NCBI RefSeq assembly: GCF_900095215.1
Contig: NZ_LT606949.1
Span: forward strand, 1,466,939-1,530,938
Reading direction: 5' to 3'
Source: Polynucleobacter necessarius
Lineage (GTDB): Bacteria; Pseudomonadota; Gammaproteobacteria; Burkholderiales; Burkholderiaceae
Length of the DNA stretch: 64,000 bases
The notes below the pieces were generated by a model. That model was given only the letters and a program-made list of their open reading frames with translations, was not told the DNA's origin and ran no database searches. The translations under genes and the position numbers were made by a program. Of this stretch, positions 50,454 through 60,616 are shown piece by piece. Position 1 is the stretch's first letter. Every line of letters starts with the position of its first letter.

Positions 50454-51331
50454 GCAGTGATTTTTTAACGCTCCGTTCGCCAGCTAAGCTCAATCTTTTT
50501 TTACATATCCTCGGGCGAAGAGATGATGGCTATCATCTTCTTCAATCCGTTTTTCAGCTGATTGATTGGTGTGACACACTCCACTTAAAACGCATTTCTG
50601 AAAATGAAGTACGCAGAATCAATCCCATTGCTGGCGTTCCACTTGAACAAGACCTCGTTGTTCGCGCGGCAAAATTATTAAAAGATTTTTGCAATTTTGA
50701 AGGCGGCGTTGAAATCAACCTGCAAAAAGAAATTCCGATTGGCGCGGGTATGGGGGGCGGCTCCTCGGATGCGGCAAGCACCTTAATTGGACTAAATGCC
50801 ATTTGGAATCTGAATTTATCTACAGAAACACTTTGCGAACTAGGATTAAAACTGGGAGCAGACGTCCCCTTCTTCATTTTTGGGAAAAATGCCTTTGTTG
50901 AAGGCATTGGGGAGAAAATCCAAGAAATTGCCCTCGAAACCCCCCACTTTTTAGTCATATTCCCCAACCAAGGAATCGCTACCGCTAGCATTTTTCAAGA
51001 CCCAGAATTGACCCGAGATCACGCTCAGATTAAGATTACAATTGATGGCTTTCTTGCATCGCCATTGTTGTATCAATCGAATGATTGTGAGGCTGTAGCG
51101 ATGCGGATTTGCCCAGCAGTGAAGCAAGCTTTGGATTGGATTACCAAGGCAGTACCGGGCTCACATCCCCGAATGTCTGGTTCTGGAAGTAGCGTTTTTG
51201 CAGTCTTAGATCCTAAGACGGACATCGCAAAACTAGAAAATCTTCTACAAAATCTTCCTGAAGGGTGGGTAGGTCGGGTTGTTCTGGGGCTAAATAAAAA
51301 TCCCGCTTACAATTTGATTTCTTCAGATTGA
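50450..51331 (+). CDS. ispE: 4-diphosphocytidyl-2-C-methyl-D-erythritol kinase
   Basis: IspE is a GHMP kinase of the MEP isoprenoid pathway. The start is GTG 50450, overlapping the upstream stop (GTGA), which gives 293 residues. Motifs: RSPAKLNLFLHILGRRDDGYH, the phosphate loop IPIGAGMGGGSSDAASTL, and GSGSSVFAV near the C-terminus. Length is normal. The gene is followed by tRNA-Gln and prs as in many Betaproteobacteria. Confidence 0.95.
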   Translation: MSSDFLTLRSPAKLNLFLHILGRRDDGYHLLQSVFQLIDWCDTLHLKRISENEVRRINPIAGVPLEQDLVVRAAKLLKDFCNFEGGVEINLQKEIPIGAGMGGGSSDAASTLIGLNAIWNLNLSTETLCELGLKLGADVPFFIFGKNAFVEGIGEKIQEIALETPHFLVIFPNQGIATASIFQDPELTRDHAQIKITIDGFLASPLLYQSNDCEAVAMRICPAVKQALDWITKAVPGSHPRMSGSGSSVFAVLDPKTDIAKLENLLQNLPEGWVGRVVLGLNKNPAYNLISSD

Positions 51332-51336
51332 CCTAT

Positions 51337-51413
51337 AGGGGAATCGCCAAGCTGGTTAAGGCACTGGATTTTGATTCCAGCATACGAAGGTTCGAATCCT
51401 TCTTCCCCTGCCA
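51337..51413 (+). tRNA. tRNA-Gln (anticodon UUG)
   Basis: A 77-base cloverleaf with acceptor stem AGGGGAA / TTCCCCT, discriminator G and encoded CCA (51411-51413). The anticodon arm CTGGA-TTTTGAT-TCCAG places TTG at the anticodon position, and the T arm has the GGTTCGAATCC pattern. It lies 5 bases after the ispE stop. Confidence 0.97.
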
Positions 51414-51467
51414 AATACTGTAGAACCGACACAGATAACCTTTTGACCCTACAAAACCCCTAAAACT

Positions 51468-52433
51468 ATGTCCTCCATAAACGCAGATTTATTGACTCTT
51501 TTCACAGGCAACGCAAATCCCGTTTTGGCCGAGGCTGTAGCCAAAGAGCTCAATCTCCCCATGGGAAAAGCCTTTGTTGGCCGTTTTTCTGACGGTGAGA
51601 TCCAAGTCGAAATTCAAGAAAACGTCCGCGGCAAAAATGTCGTGGTTATCCAATCAACCTGCGCGCCTACAAACGACAGCTTGATAGAACTCATGATCAT
51701 GATTGATGCCCTAAAACGAGCATCTGCAAGCCGTATAACCGCAGTGATTCCTTACTTCGGATATGCTCGTCAGGACCGTCGTCCACGTTCTGCACGCGTT
51801 GCGATCTCCGCACGCATTGTGGCCAATATGCTGCAATCCGTCGCCGGTATCGAGCGTGTTTTGACCATGGATCTCCATGCTGACCAAATTCAGGGCTTCT
51901 TTGATATCCCTGTGGATAACATCTATGCCTCTCCAGTTTTATTGGCCGACCTGCAGGCGCAGAAGACTCAAAAAGACCTGATCATCGTGTCCCCAGACAT
52001 TGGTGGCGTTGTACGCGCCCGTGCCATGGCTAAACAATTAGGCACTGATTTGGCGATTATTGATAAACGTCGCCCTAAAGCAAACGTATCTGAAGTGATG
52101 CATCTAATTGGCGAAGTAGAAGGTCGTCACTGCGTCATCATGGATGACATCATCGATACCGGCGGAACCCTCTGTAAGGCCGCTGAAGCGCTGAAAGAGA
52201 GGGGTGCCAAGGGCGTTACCGCCTACTGTACTCACGCAGTCCTCTCAGGCGGTGCTGTGGCTCGTATTGCCGCATCAGAATTAGATGAATTGGTTGTCAC
52301 TGACACCATCCCCCTGACCCCAGAGGCGATGAAAGTATCCAAGATTCGCCAATTGAGCGTTGCCCCGATCCTCGCTGAAACCCTTTCACGCATTAGCAAA
52401 GGTGATTCAGTCATGTCGATGTTTGCCGAATAA
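51468..52433 (+). CDS. prs: Ribose-phosphate pyrophosphokinase
   Basis: Prs makes PRPP from ribose-5-phosphate and ATP, needed for nucleotides, histidine and tryptophan. The 321 residues carry [29 protein letters not shown], the ATP-site region [20 protein letters not shown], metal-binding [20 protein letters not shown] and the PRPP loop [18 protein letters not shown]. Intact and of normal length. The regulatory ADP-site loop is present. Confidence 0.98.
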   Translation: MSSINADLLTLFTGNANPVLAEAVAKELNLPMGKAFVGRFSDGEIQVEIQENVRGKNVVVIQSTCAPTNDSLIELMIMIDALKRASASRITAVIPYFGYARQDRRPRSARVAISARIVANMLQSVAGIERVLTMDLHADQIQGFFDIPVDNIYASPVLLADLQAQKTQKDLIIVSPDIGGVVRARAMAKQLGTDLAIIDKRRPKANVSEVMHLIGEVEGRHCVIMDDIIDTGGTLCKAAEALKERGAKGVTAYCTHAVLSGGAVARIAASELDELVVTDTIPLTPEAMKVSKIRQLSVAPILAETLSRISKGDSVMSMFAE

Positions 52434-52507
52434 GCCAAAAAACGCTGTTTTACCCCGGTTTTTGGCAGTTTTAAGCCTTTTGTAGGCAAAAATGTCCTTT
52501 CCAACGA

Positions 52508-52513
52508 TATAAT
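52508..52513 (+). promoter_or_regulatory. Consensus -10 box upstream of rplY
   Basis: A perfect TATAAT lies 57 bases before the rplY start, in an AT-rich gap between prs and rplY. I cannot find a convincing -35 box at 16-18 bases, so it may be a weak promoter or chance. Confidence 0.3.
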
Positions 52514-52569
52514 AAAAGGATTTTCTGTTTGGTCGCGAACGGAAATTAATCTCAACTAGGGAATTTAAT

Positions 52570-53211
52570 ATGAAAGTTGTAGCCTTTGAAAGAAGCGTAC
52601 AGGGAACGGGTGCGAGCCGCCGTCTGCGCAATTCCGGAAAAACTCCGGGAATCGTTTACGGTAGTAAAGATCCAGCCTTGGTCATCGAGTTCGACCACAA
52701 CGCGTTGTTCCATGCTCTCCGTAAAGAAGCATTTCACTCATCCATTTTGGATTTGGAAATTGGTGGCAAGACACAGAAAGTGTTGTTACGCGATTACCAG
52801 ATGCATCCATTTAAGCCCTTGGTTTTGCACGTTGACTTCCAGCGCGTATCCGCGACTGAAAAAGTTCATATGCGCGTTCCATTGCACTTCACAAACGCTG
52901 ACACTTCAGCAGCTGTGAAATTGCAAGGCGCAGTAATTAGCCACATCATGACTGAGCTCGAAGTTTCTTGCTTACCAGCAGACTTGCCAGAGTTCATCGA
53001 AGTGGACTTAGCGAAGATTGAAGTGGGTCACGGTATTCATGCTAAAGACATCGCATTGCCAAAATGCGTTACCTTGGTATTACATGTTGAGCAAGAAAAC
53101 CCAGTGATTGCAAACGCACGTATCCCAGCAGTTAAAGCTGCTGAGCCTACAGATGCGCCTGCTGCACCAGAAGCAGCTCCTGCAGCTGAAGCGCCAAACG
53201 ATAAAGCTTAA
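52570..53211 (+). CDS. rplY: 50S ribosomal protein L25, general stress protein Ctc form
   Basis: The 213 residues have the N-terminal 5S-rRNA-binding L25 domain ([72 protein letters not shown]). A C-terminal beta domain (about 100-190) and an Ala/Pro/Glu-rich tail complete the long Ctc form. prs-rplY-pth order is conserved across Proteobacteria. A clear terminator follows. Confidence 0.96.
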   Translation: MKVVAFERSVQGTGASRRLRNSGKTPGIVYGSKDPALVIEFDHNALFHALRKEAFHSSILDLEIGGKTQKVLLRDYQMHPFKPLVLHVDFQRVSATEKVHMRVPLHFTNADTSAAVKLQGAVISHIMTELEVSCLPADLPEFIEVDLAKIEVGHGIHAKDIALPKCVTLVLHVEQENPVIANARIPAVKAAEPTDAPAAPEAAPAAEAPNDKA

Positions 53212-53237
53212 TTTATTAGCTCAATCGCTTGGATTAG

Positions 53238-53262
53238 AAGGCCTGCGCAAGCGGGCCTTTTT
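53238..53262 (+). terminator. Rho-independent terminator of rplY
   Basis: AAGGCCTGC pairs with GCGGGCCTT over a GCAA loop (one G-U pair), followed by TTT and a T-rich tract, 26 bases after the rplY stop. It separates prs-rplY from pth. Confidence 0.85.
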
Positions 53263-53322
53263 ATTGCCCCAAATTTTTATTCTTTTTTTGGCGAAATACT
53301 TTTATATCTTTAAACTCTCAGC

Positions 53323-53913
53323 ATGACTAAAGTCATTGTTGGCTTAGGCAACCCTGGAGATGAACACGAAGCGGATCGGCACAATGCTGGCTTCTGGTTT
53401 GTCGACGCTTTAGCAAAACAATTAGGCGCTCGCTTTGAGTCAGAAAAACGCTTTCATGGAAAAGTAGCGAAAGCAAAATGGGAAGGCGAAGATCTTTTTC
53501 TTCTCAAGCCCAGCACTTACATGAATCTCAGTGGCCAATCTGTAGGCGCGCTCTGTCGCTTCCACACAATGACTCCTGCGGATATTTTGGTAGTTCAGGA
53601 TGAGCTTGATCTAAAGCCCGGAACTGCACGTCTCAAATTAGGTGGCGGCACGGGCGGGCACAATGGCTTAAAAGATATTCAGGCGCATTTAAGCACCCCC
53701 GATTATTGGCGCTTACGTCTGGGTATTGGCCACCCTAGAGACTTGGCAGGCGATGGGCGACCCATGGATGTCGCGGACTATGTATTGCGTAGGCCGCAAC
53801 TAGCCGAGCAAAAACTCATTGATGCCAGTATTGAAAATGGATTGGATATATTGCCGCTTTTTTTAAGGGGTGATACTCAAACCGCCATGATGGAGCTGCA
53901 CTCTAAGGGCTAG
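53323..53913 (+). CDS. pth: Peptidyl-tRNA hydrolase
   Basis: Pth frees tRNAs from aborted nascent peptides. The 196 residues show VGLGNPGDEHEADRHNAGFWFVD with the catalytic His20 and Asn10, LKPSTYMNLSGQSVGAL, VVQDELDLKPGTARLKLGGGTGGHNGLKDI (Asp near 95 and the substrate loop), and VADYVLRRP. Intact. Confidence 0.97.
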   Translation: MTKVIVGLGNPGDEHEADRHNAGFWFVDALAKQLGARFESEKRFHGKVAKAKWEGEDLFLLKPSTYMNLSGQSVGALCRFHTMTPADILVVQDELDLKPGTARLKLGGGTGGHNGLKDIQAHLSTPDYWRLRLGIGHPRDLAGDGRPMDVADYVLRRPQLAEQKLIDASIENGLDILPLFLRGDTQTAMMELHSKG

Positions 53914-53930
53914 CTCTTTAAGTTGCTCAG

Positions 53931-54200
<270 letters not shown>

Positions 54201-54222
54201 TTACTTACCAAGCTTCATTTGA

Positions 54223-54735
<513 letters not shown>

Positions 54736-54756
54736 TTATCAGCTACAGGCAAGAGT

Positions 54757-55310
54757 TTAGCTTCTTCCACTACGAAATAGACAAGCTTTTACTTGTCCAG
54801 CCTCTAAGTATTTTCCACAATGCCAATCTGGCAGTAGGGCCCCTATTTCTTCGCGCGCTCGGCTAAAGGGAAATTCCACATAAATACCGCCCCCGCAGCA
54901 TCATCGCAAACTCTGCCCGCCTTCTTAATAACTGCTTTATCCAGCAAGCTAGCATCCTGAAATGGGGGATCAATAAAAATGAGATTGCTAGAACGATCCG
55001 CCTGCTGCTTGAGAAACTCAAGACTGTCTCGTTGCAATATTTCCACGATCCCAGTAGCTGGAGATGACTGCAATAAAGCGGGGTTGACGCTGAAGTTTGC
55101 ACAAGCTTTTTTATCTTTTTCAAGCAGTATTACTAAGTCAGCACCCCTTCAGGCTACCTCAAAACCCAAAGCACCCGTTCCCGCAAAAAGATCCAAGCAA
55201 CGCAAGCCAGGTAAATCCAAAACCGTTAGCAAACGACTTCTCCAATTGCCACCAATAATTCGAACTGTCTTGGGTGGCTCTGTTTTCAGATTTTTAGCAG
55301 GCTTATTTAT
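54757..55310 (-). pseudogene. rsmD: 16S rRNA (guanine966-N2)-methyltransferase RsmD, deleted and interrupted
   Basis: RsmD methylates guanine 966 of 16S rRNA. The readable part begins NKPAKNLKTEPPKTVRIIGGNWRSRLLTVLDLPGLR and continues directly into CLDLFAGTGALGFEVA. The usual stretch of about 20 residues between GLRPT and cLDLFAG (RPTPDRVRETLFNWL-like) is missing, consistent with an in-frame deletion at about 55203. TGA follows at 55151-55149 where Ser is expected (VASRGAD). The frame then continues to LIFIDPPFQD (the catalytic motif) and is lost again near 54850 before the normal end LPDWHCGKYLEAGQVKACLFRSG (stop 54757-54759). The codon at the expected start, 55310-55308, is ATA, possibly a mutated ATG overlapping the M16 gene's last codons. 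At least three lesions are visible. Confidence 0.93.
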
Positions 55311-56640
55311 TTTTTGCCACCACAACAACAATTTTCATCCGATCCATTGCCAGATATTTTTGAAACGCTGCTTTCACTTGCTCCAAGCTTACTGCCTCTA
55401 CTTGCTTAGTCCAAACATCCATCGTATCTAGCGGCAAATGATTCCAAGCAATTGAGGAAACGTTATCCAACAATTTACGATTGTTATCAATACGCAATGG
55501 GTAACCATTGATTAAATTTGCTTTGGCAGCTTCAAGCTCAGACTGCTTTGGTCCATCGGCAATAAATTGAGCGATCGTTGAGCTCATGACATCCAAAGCC
55601 AGAGCGGCTTGATCGCTATTGGTTTGCAAACCCGCCTGGAAAACTCCATTCTCTTGTCCTGGGGCAAAGTAACTAAATACACTATAAGCCAATCCACGCT
55701 TCTCGCGAACCTCAGACATTAGGCGTGATACCAAAGCACCGCCACCCAATACGTAGTTACCAACTAGCAATGGAAAATAGTCGGGATTACTACGCGCGAC
55801 CGCAGTCATACCCATCGCAATATGAGCCTGCTGAGAATCAAATGGGATTTGTATCTCTCGCTCGGCTAATGGCTCAATGAGGGAACGCTGTAGCTCGGGG
55901 ATTTTCGCAATAGGCTGACCTGCCCGTGGAATCTGCTTTAACAAAGCCTGCACGATGTCAGTAGCCTGAACACGATCAACATCGCCTACTATGCTCAAGA
56001 TCATGCGATCACCACGATAAAACTGTTTATGGAATTTCACTAAATCACTAGGAGTGACTGCGCTTACTGACTGCACTGTTGGCGAATCTGCCAAAGGATA
56101 GCTGCCATAAACTGATTTTTTAAAGCGCCGCTCCAGCACAAAATCTGGCTTTGTTTCGGCTTGACGCAAATTTGTAATGGTTCTTTGCTTTTCACGCTCC
56201 ACAATTTTCGAGTCATAAGTCGGCGCACTCAGCATTGCTCCAGCCAACCGCACCGCTCTATCACGCAAGTCTTTTCTGCTCAGGCTACGAATCCGCAAAA
56301 TGGCTCGCTCCCCGCTCACGGATAAACCAATATTGGCGCCCAAATCCGCTATTTCATCGGCAATTTGGGCTTCTGTTAAGACCCCTTTTTCACCCTTGGC
56401 GCCATAATTCATCAGACCAGCAACCATATCCGCCAAACCACTCTTGCCGGCAGGGTCATAGCGATCACCCGCATCGATACTGACCTCAATATCCACCATG
56501 GGCAATGCTTTGGTTTGAACTAAATAGGCTTGAGCACCTTTGTACGAATCCAACTTTTCAATAGGCAAGATGGCATTGGCATTTCCCACAATGCCCAAGC
56601 TGAAGAGGCAAACTGAAATGATCTTCCAGCAGACTTTCAT
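55303..56640 (-). CDS. M16-family peptidase-like protein, non-catalytic partner
   Basis: The 445 residues start with a signal peptide (VCWKIISVCLFSLGIVGNANA, cleavage near 23). It has the M16 fold (LSVSGERAILRIRSLS, RDRAVRLAGAMLSAP) but lacks the zinc-binding HxxEH: the corresponding position reads LADMVAGLMNYGAKG. Such proteins form a heterodimer with the catalytic subunit, here encoded immediately upstream (start 56640 shares one base with its stop). The second half (YVLGGGALVSRLMSEVREKRGLAYSVFSYFAP) has the substrate-binding R/Y motif of the family's C-terminal domain. Confidence 0.92.
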   Translation of the reverse strand: MKVCWKIISVCLFSLGIVGNANAILPIEKLDSYKGAQAYLVQTKALPMVDIEVSIDAGDRYDPAGKSGLADMVAGLMNYGAKGEKGVLTEAQIADEIADLGANIGLSVSGERAILRIRSLSRKDLRDRAVRLAGAMLSAPTYDSKIVEREKQRTITNLRQAETKPDFVLERRFKKSVYGSYPLADSPTVQSVSAVTPSDLVKFHKQFYRGDRMILSIVGDVDRVQATDIVQALLKQIPRAGQPIAKIPELQRSLIEPLAEREIQIPFDSQQAHIAMGMTAVARSNPDYFPLLVGNYVLGGGALVSRLMSEVREKRGLAYSVFSYFAPGQENGVFQAGLQTNSDQAALALDVMSSTIAQFIADGPKQSELEAAKANLINGYPLRIDNNRKLLDNVSSIAWNHLPLDTMDVWTKQVEAVSLEQVKAAFQKYLAMDRMKIVVVVAKNK

Positions 56641-58004
56641 TACTTGCCCTCCTTGGTTACTGATTTACGTGTCTGCGGATCCAAAGTAGCAATTGTTAAA
56701 CCTGCATCAACCAGGTATTTTTTAGCAACCGCCTGGACTTGTTCAGGAGTAATGGTTTGCATCTTCTCCAACATATACTCAATATCTTTCCAAGAAAATT
56801 CAGCCATCTCAGTGCTGCCAATTTCCATTGCTTGTCCAAAGATAGAGTCGCGCTTATAAATTTGTTCGGACAAAATTCGTACTTTGATTCTTTTAAGTTC
56901 TGACTCCAATATTCCTTTTTGCTTTAACTCTTCAAGCACTTTACGAATACTAGTTTGAGCCTGCTCCACCGTTTTACCTTTAGCCATCGTTGCGCTAATC
57001 AGAAACAGCTGGGGCCCACGAGAGATCATGTCGTAACGCACGCCAATATCATTGACTACTTTTTCTTGTTTAACGAGGGTGCGATTTAAGCGAGCATTGT
57101 CATATCCATCTAACACTGCTGTTAGAAGCTCTAGCGCATAGGACTCAACATCATCCAGCTTGCCCGGCTGAAGACGTGGAACCTTCCACGCCATAGCGAA
57201 CTGGGCGCTATCTGCGGGCGCCCTCACCTGGACCTGCTTAATACCTCTTTGGGTTGGCTCAATTTGTGGTTTGCGAACCGGTAATTCATGAGGGGCAGCG
57301 ACGCCATAATATTTTTCTACCAAGCCTAAAACGTTTTTCGCATCCACATCACCAGCAATAACTACAGTTGCATTATTTGGCGCATACCAACTGCGGTACC
57401 AATCACGCGCATCCGATGCCTTCATATTTTGTAAATCATTCATCCAGCCAATAACAGGGTAACGATAAGGAGAGTTCATGAAGGCGGTCGCCATTAATGA
57501 TTCATTGAGCAAACTACTTGGGTTGTCTTCTGTGCGCAAACGACGCTCTTCCATGACCACTTGAATTTCTTTCAAGAACTCCGCATCGTCAAAATTGAGA
57601 TTTGACATGCGATCAGCTTCAAGTTTGATGACATCTTCTAATTTGGATTTTTCCACCTGCTGAAAATACGCGGTGTAATCACGTGAGGTAAACGCATTCT
57701 CACGCCCACCTACAGCGGCCACTAAGCGTGAGAATTCGCCCGCCTTCACGCTGTCGGTGCCCTTAAACATCATGTGCTCCAGTACATGAGCCACCCCCGT
57801 ATTGCCATTGACCTCATCCATAGCGCCGGCTCGATACCAAACCATATGTGCCACTGTGGGCGCGCGGCGATCCTCCCTAACGATCAATTTCAGACCATTA
57901 CTTAACCGATACTCATGCGTATCGGCTGAAGGAGCACCAGCGGCCAAATTAAATTGCGCAAAAAAGATGAATGCAAAGGAAATTCGAAGTACATTGGAAA
58001 GCAT
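56640..58004 (-). CDS. M16-family zinc peptidase, catalytic subunit
   Basis: The 454 residues begin with a signal peptide (FAFIFFAQFNLAAGA, cleavage near 24), so it is periplasmic. The inverted zinc motif HVLEHMMFKGT is at residues 73-77, with the downstream ligand Glu in the EIQVVMEERRLRTEDNPSS segment. It is the active half of a two-gene M16 pair (PqqF/mitochondrial processing peptidase-like fold). Substrates are unknown. In Betaproteobacteria this pair regularly lies between rsmD and divergent ftsY. Confidence 0.94.
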   Translation of the reverse strand: MLSNVLRISFAFIFFAQFNLAAGAPSADTHEYRLSNGLKLIVREDRRAPTVAHMVWYRAGAMDEVNGNTGVAHVLEHMMFKGTDSVKAGEFSRLVAAVGGRENAFTSRDYTAYFQQVEKSKLEDVIKLEADRMSNLNFDDAEFLKEIQVVMEERRLRTEDNPSSLLNESLMATAFMNSPYRYPVIGWMNDLQNMKASDARDWYRSWYAPNNATVVIAGDVDAKNVLGLVEKYYGVAAPHELPVRKPQIEPTQRGIKQVQVRAPADSAQFAMAWKVPRLQPGKLDDVESYALELLTAVLDGYDNARLNRTLVKQEKVVNDIGVRYDMISRGPQLFLISATMAKGKTVEQAQTSIRKVLEELKQKGILESELKRIKVRILSEQIYKRDSIFGQAMEIGSTEMAEFSWKDIEYMLEKMQTITPEQVQAVAKKYLVDAGLTIATLDPQTRKSVTKEGK

Positions 58005-58070
58005 CTGCTAAATCACCCATATCACAAGAATTGAATTGATAAGATGCATATTTTAAATTGTATCGATTAT

Positions 58071-58961
58071 ATGTTCGGCTTACGTAAAACCCTCGGCTCT
58101 CTTTTTAAATCAAGCAAGGTTGATGAATCTTGGTTTGATGCATTGGAAGAATCACTGATTCAAAGTGATGTGGGCCTACCTACAACTGAACAACTCATCA
58201 GCAAACTACGTAAAGCAGCCAAATCCGAAAAAGCTTCCAGTCCTGAAGAGTTACGAACACTCTTAATTCAAGAAGTCAGCACGCTATTAACCGCTATTGA
58301 ACCATCACCAAACCCGCTATTCACAAGCGATAAGCCTAACACCCCAGAGGTATGGCTGGTTGTAGGGGTAAATGGCGCAGGTAAGACAACGACCATTGGC
58401 AAACTCTGCAGACTCTTTCAGTCTCAAGGCAAATCTGTCCTCCTAGCTGCTGGCGACACCTTTAGAGCCGCCGCACGCAATCAACTCCAAGAGTGGGGCG
58501 GACGCAATCAGGTGGATGTCATTACCCAAGAAGGCGGTGATGCTGCCGCTGTTGCCCATGATGCGATTCATGCAGCCATCTCGCGTCAAAGCACCATCCT
58601 CATTATTGATACTGCTGGTCGCCTAGCCACTCAGGACAACCTAATGGAAGAGCTTAAGAAGGTGAAACGCGTCATCAGTAAAGCGCTACCTGGAGCGCCC
58701 CACCACACACTACTCGTTTTAGACGGCAATACAGGGCAGAACGGGTTAAGCCAAGTAAAAGCCTTTCATGCCGCTCTGGGCCTCACCGGCATCATTGTGA
58801 CCAAGCTGGATGGCACCGCCAAAGGCGGCGTTATTTGCGCCATTGCCCACACCCTACAAGATGGGCAAAAACCCGCTGTTTTAGCCCTAGGCAAAGGCGA
58901 GGGAATTGATGATTTAGCCCCCTTCACAGCAGGGCACTATTCATCAGAATTATTCAATTAA
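58071..58961 (+). CDS. ftsY: Signal recognition particle receptor FtsY
   Basis: FtsY docks the SRP-ribosome complex at the membrane. From ATG 58071 ([15 protein letters not shown]) it has 296 residues, lacking the long acidic A domain of E. coli FtsY, as usual in this group. NG domain: [22 protein letters not shown]1 [64 protein letters not shown] and a final [11 protein letters not shown] start at 58044 would add MHILNCIDY and has no better ribosome site. Confidence 0.96.
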   Translation: MFGLRKTLGSLFKSSKVDESWFDALEESLIQSDVGLPTTEQLISKLRKAAKSEKASSPEELRTLLIQEVSTLLTAIEPSPNPLFTSDKPNTPEVWLVVGVNGAGKTTTIGKLCRLFQSQGKSVLLAAGDTFRAAARNQLQEWGGRNQVDVITQEGGDAAAVAHDAIHAAISRQSTILIIDTAGRLATQDNLMEELKKVKRVISKALPGAPHHTLLVLDGNTGQNGLSQVKAFHAALGLTGIIVTKLDGTAKGGVICAIAHTLQDGQKPAVLALGKGEGIDDLAPFTAGHYSSELFN

Positions 58962-59000
58962 ATCAATCACTTATAGATATATCCAATAGCATCAAAACCG

Positions 59001-59027
59001 TTAGCACTCTCTTGACAAGAGTGCTAA
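59001..59027 (+). promoter_or_regulatory. CIRCE operator (HrcA-binding inverted repeat) in front of rpoH
   Basis: TTAGCACTC (59001-59009), nine bases, GAGTGCTAA (59019-59027): an exact match to the CIRCE consensus TTAGCACTC-N9-GAGTGCTAA. It overlaps the -35 box of the rpoH promoter, so HrcA binding should repress rpoH when unfolded-protein levels are low. Confidence 0.93.
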
Positions 59028-59040
59028 AATGGAATTTTAT
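59012..59040 (+). promoter_or_regulatory. Probable sigma-70 promoter of rpoH
   Basis: TTGACA (59012-59017), 17 bases, TTTTAT (59035-59040). The -35 is perfect and lies inside the CIRCE element; the -10 is weak (4 of 6). Transcription would start about 20 bases before ATG 59066, giving a very short leader. Confidence 0.65.
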
Positions 59041-59065
59041 TAACACCTCATATTTATAAGAAAAA

Positions 59066-59989
59066 ATGGTTCAAAAGAAATCTGACAAACCGAATTTGCA
59101 AACGCTGCCAGTCGCGCAGACTGCGGCGGCGTCTGCATTTCCAATGCTGCCAACGCTTGGTGTTGGCACTCTCGATTCATACATTGCGTACGTTAATCGC
59201 GTACCAATGCTCAGCGCCGCGGAAGAGCTACATCTTGCGCAAGAGTTTCGTCGCACAGAAAATGTAGATGCCGCTAAAACTTTGGTGCTCTCCCATTTGC
59301 GCTTGGTAGTTTCTGTTGCTCGGCAATATCTTGGCTATGGCATTCCACATGCCGACCTCATTCAAGAAGGCAATATTGGTTTGATGAAAGCGGTAAAACG
59401 CTACGATCCAAGCAATGGCGCTCGCTTAGTGTCTTACGCAATCCATTGGATTAAAGCGGAGATTCATGAGTACATCCTCAAGAATTGGCGTTTAGTGAAG
59501 ACAGCGACCACCAAAGCACAACGTAAATTATTTTTTAATTTACGCAGCAACAAACCGACCTTAAGCGCATTAACTCCGAGCGAAGTAGAAGCTCTGGCTA
59601 ACGCGCTTGATGTCAAAGGCTCTGACGTTAAAGAAATGGAAATGCGTCTTGCTGGTGGTGATGTTGCGCTGGAAGGCGATGATAGCGATGATGAGTCTGC
59701 TTATGCGCCCATTCAGTGGCTTGCAGACTATTCTCAAGAGCCTACAGCTCGTATCGCCAGCGCTGAAACTGATGCACTACAAGGTCCTAAGCTAGATCAA
59801 GCGCTGATGGCGTTAGATGAGCGTAGCCGCAATATTGTGCAGTCTCGTTGGTTGGCGATGGATGCTGAAGGCAATGGCACAAAGACGCTACACGATCTAG
59901 CTGATGAATATGGCATCTCAGCTGAGCGCGTTCGTCAAATTGAAACTGCTGCCCTCAAAAAAATGCGCGGCTTGCTACAAGCAGCCTAA
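59066..59989 (+). CDS. rpoH: Heat-shock sigma factor RpoH (sigma-32)
   Basis: The 307 residues carry region 1.2 (LDSYIAYVNRVPMLSAAEELHLAQEF), region 2 (LVLSHLRLVVSVARQYLGYGIPHADLIQEGNIGLMKAVKRYDPSNGARLVSYAIHWIKAEIHEYIL), the RpoH box QRKLFFNLR, and region 4 helix-turn-helix (TLHDLADEYGISAERVRQIETAALKKMRG). It is somewhat longer than enteric RpoH because of an insertion around 205-225 (GDDSDDESAYAPIQWLADYS). The ribosome site is weak (AAGAAAAA). It is controlled by the CIRCE operator described above. Confidence 0.97.
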   Translation: MVQKKSDKPNLQTLPVAQTAAASAFPMLPTLGVGTLDSYIAYVNRVPMLSAAEELHLAQEFRRTENVDAAKTLVLSHLRLVVSVARQYLGYGIPHADLIQEGNIGLMKAVKRYDPSNGARLVSYAIHWIKAEIHEYILKNWRLVKTATTKAQRKLFFNLRSNKPTLSALTPSEVEALANALDVKGSDVKEMEMRLAGGDVALEGDDSDDESAYAPIQWLADYSQEPTARIASAETDALQGPKLDQALMALDERSRNIVQSRWLAMDAEGNGTKTLHDLADEYGISAERVRQIETAALKKMRGLLQAA

Positions 59990-59991
59990 AT

Positions 59992-60019
59992 AAAAAGGGT
60001 TCGCTTAAGAACTCTTTTT
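59992..60019. terminator. Bidirectional terminator between rpoH and the SCO gene
   Basis: AAAAAGGGTTC and GAACTCTTTTT form an 11-bp stem with one G-U pair and a six-base loop, followed by ATTTTTT on the plus strand and T-rich sequence on the minus. It serves both converging genes. Confidence 0.88.
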
Positions 60020-60024
60020 ATTTT

Positions 60025-60615
60025 TTACTTCAGCAATTCTTTCAAATCATGCGCCAAGGTCTCTGGACCTTGTGCGTGCTTGATATATAAACGTAAGCGC
60101 CCCTCGGGATCAAACGCATAACTTCCTGCCGTGTGATCCATGGTGTATGAGCCAGGCTTGGTTCCGGGCATCTTTTTATAATAAATCTTGAAGTCCTTAG
60201 TGACCTTCTCCAACGCAGCTTCATCTGCAGGACGCAGACCCAAGAAACGGGGATCAAATGCGGGCACATACTGCTTCAAAATTTCCGCAGTATCGCGCTC
60301 TGGATCTACCGTTACAAAAAGCACTTGAACCTTGTCTGACTGAGGCCCCATCAAGGTCATCACTTGCTGCATCTCCGTCAAAGTCGTTGGGCAGATATCA
60401 GGGCACTGGGTGTAGCCAAAGAACATCGCCACCACTTTGCCCTTAAAGTCAGCCAAGGTTCTCACCTTTCCATCAGGGTCAACCAAGATAAAGTCTTTAC
60501 CAAATGCAGTGCTACCCGTGATATCAATATTTTTGAACTCTGGCTTTGGACTGCAAGCAGTCAATACAAAACACAAGGCCGCCAAAAAACAAATGCGTAG
60601 CAAATTCATATTCAT
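60025..60615 (-). CDS. SCO1/SenC-family copper chaperone (cytochrome oxidase assembly)
   Basis: The 196 residues start with a lipoprotein signal (lipobox LTAC, Cys21) and contain the thioredoxin-like copper site YTQCPDICPTTLTEM (Cys71 and Cys75) and the third ligand in MDHTAGSYAFDPEGRLR (His near 165). SCO proteins mature the CuA centre of cytochrome c oxidase. It starts 2 bases after the ctaB stop, at the end of the minus-strand SURF1-ctaA-ctaB-SCO row. Confidence 0.94.
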   Translation of the reverse strand: MNMNLLRICFLAALCFVLTACSPKPEFKNIDITGSTAFGKDFILVDPDGKVRTLADFKGKVVAMFFGYTQCPDICPTTLTEMQQVMTLMGPQSDKVQVLFVTVDPERDTAEILKQYVPAFDPRFLGLRPADEAALEKVTKDFKIYYKKMPGTKPGSYTMDHTAGSYAFDPEGRLRLYIKHAQGPETLAHDLKELLK

Positions 60616-60616
60616 C

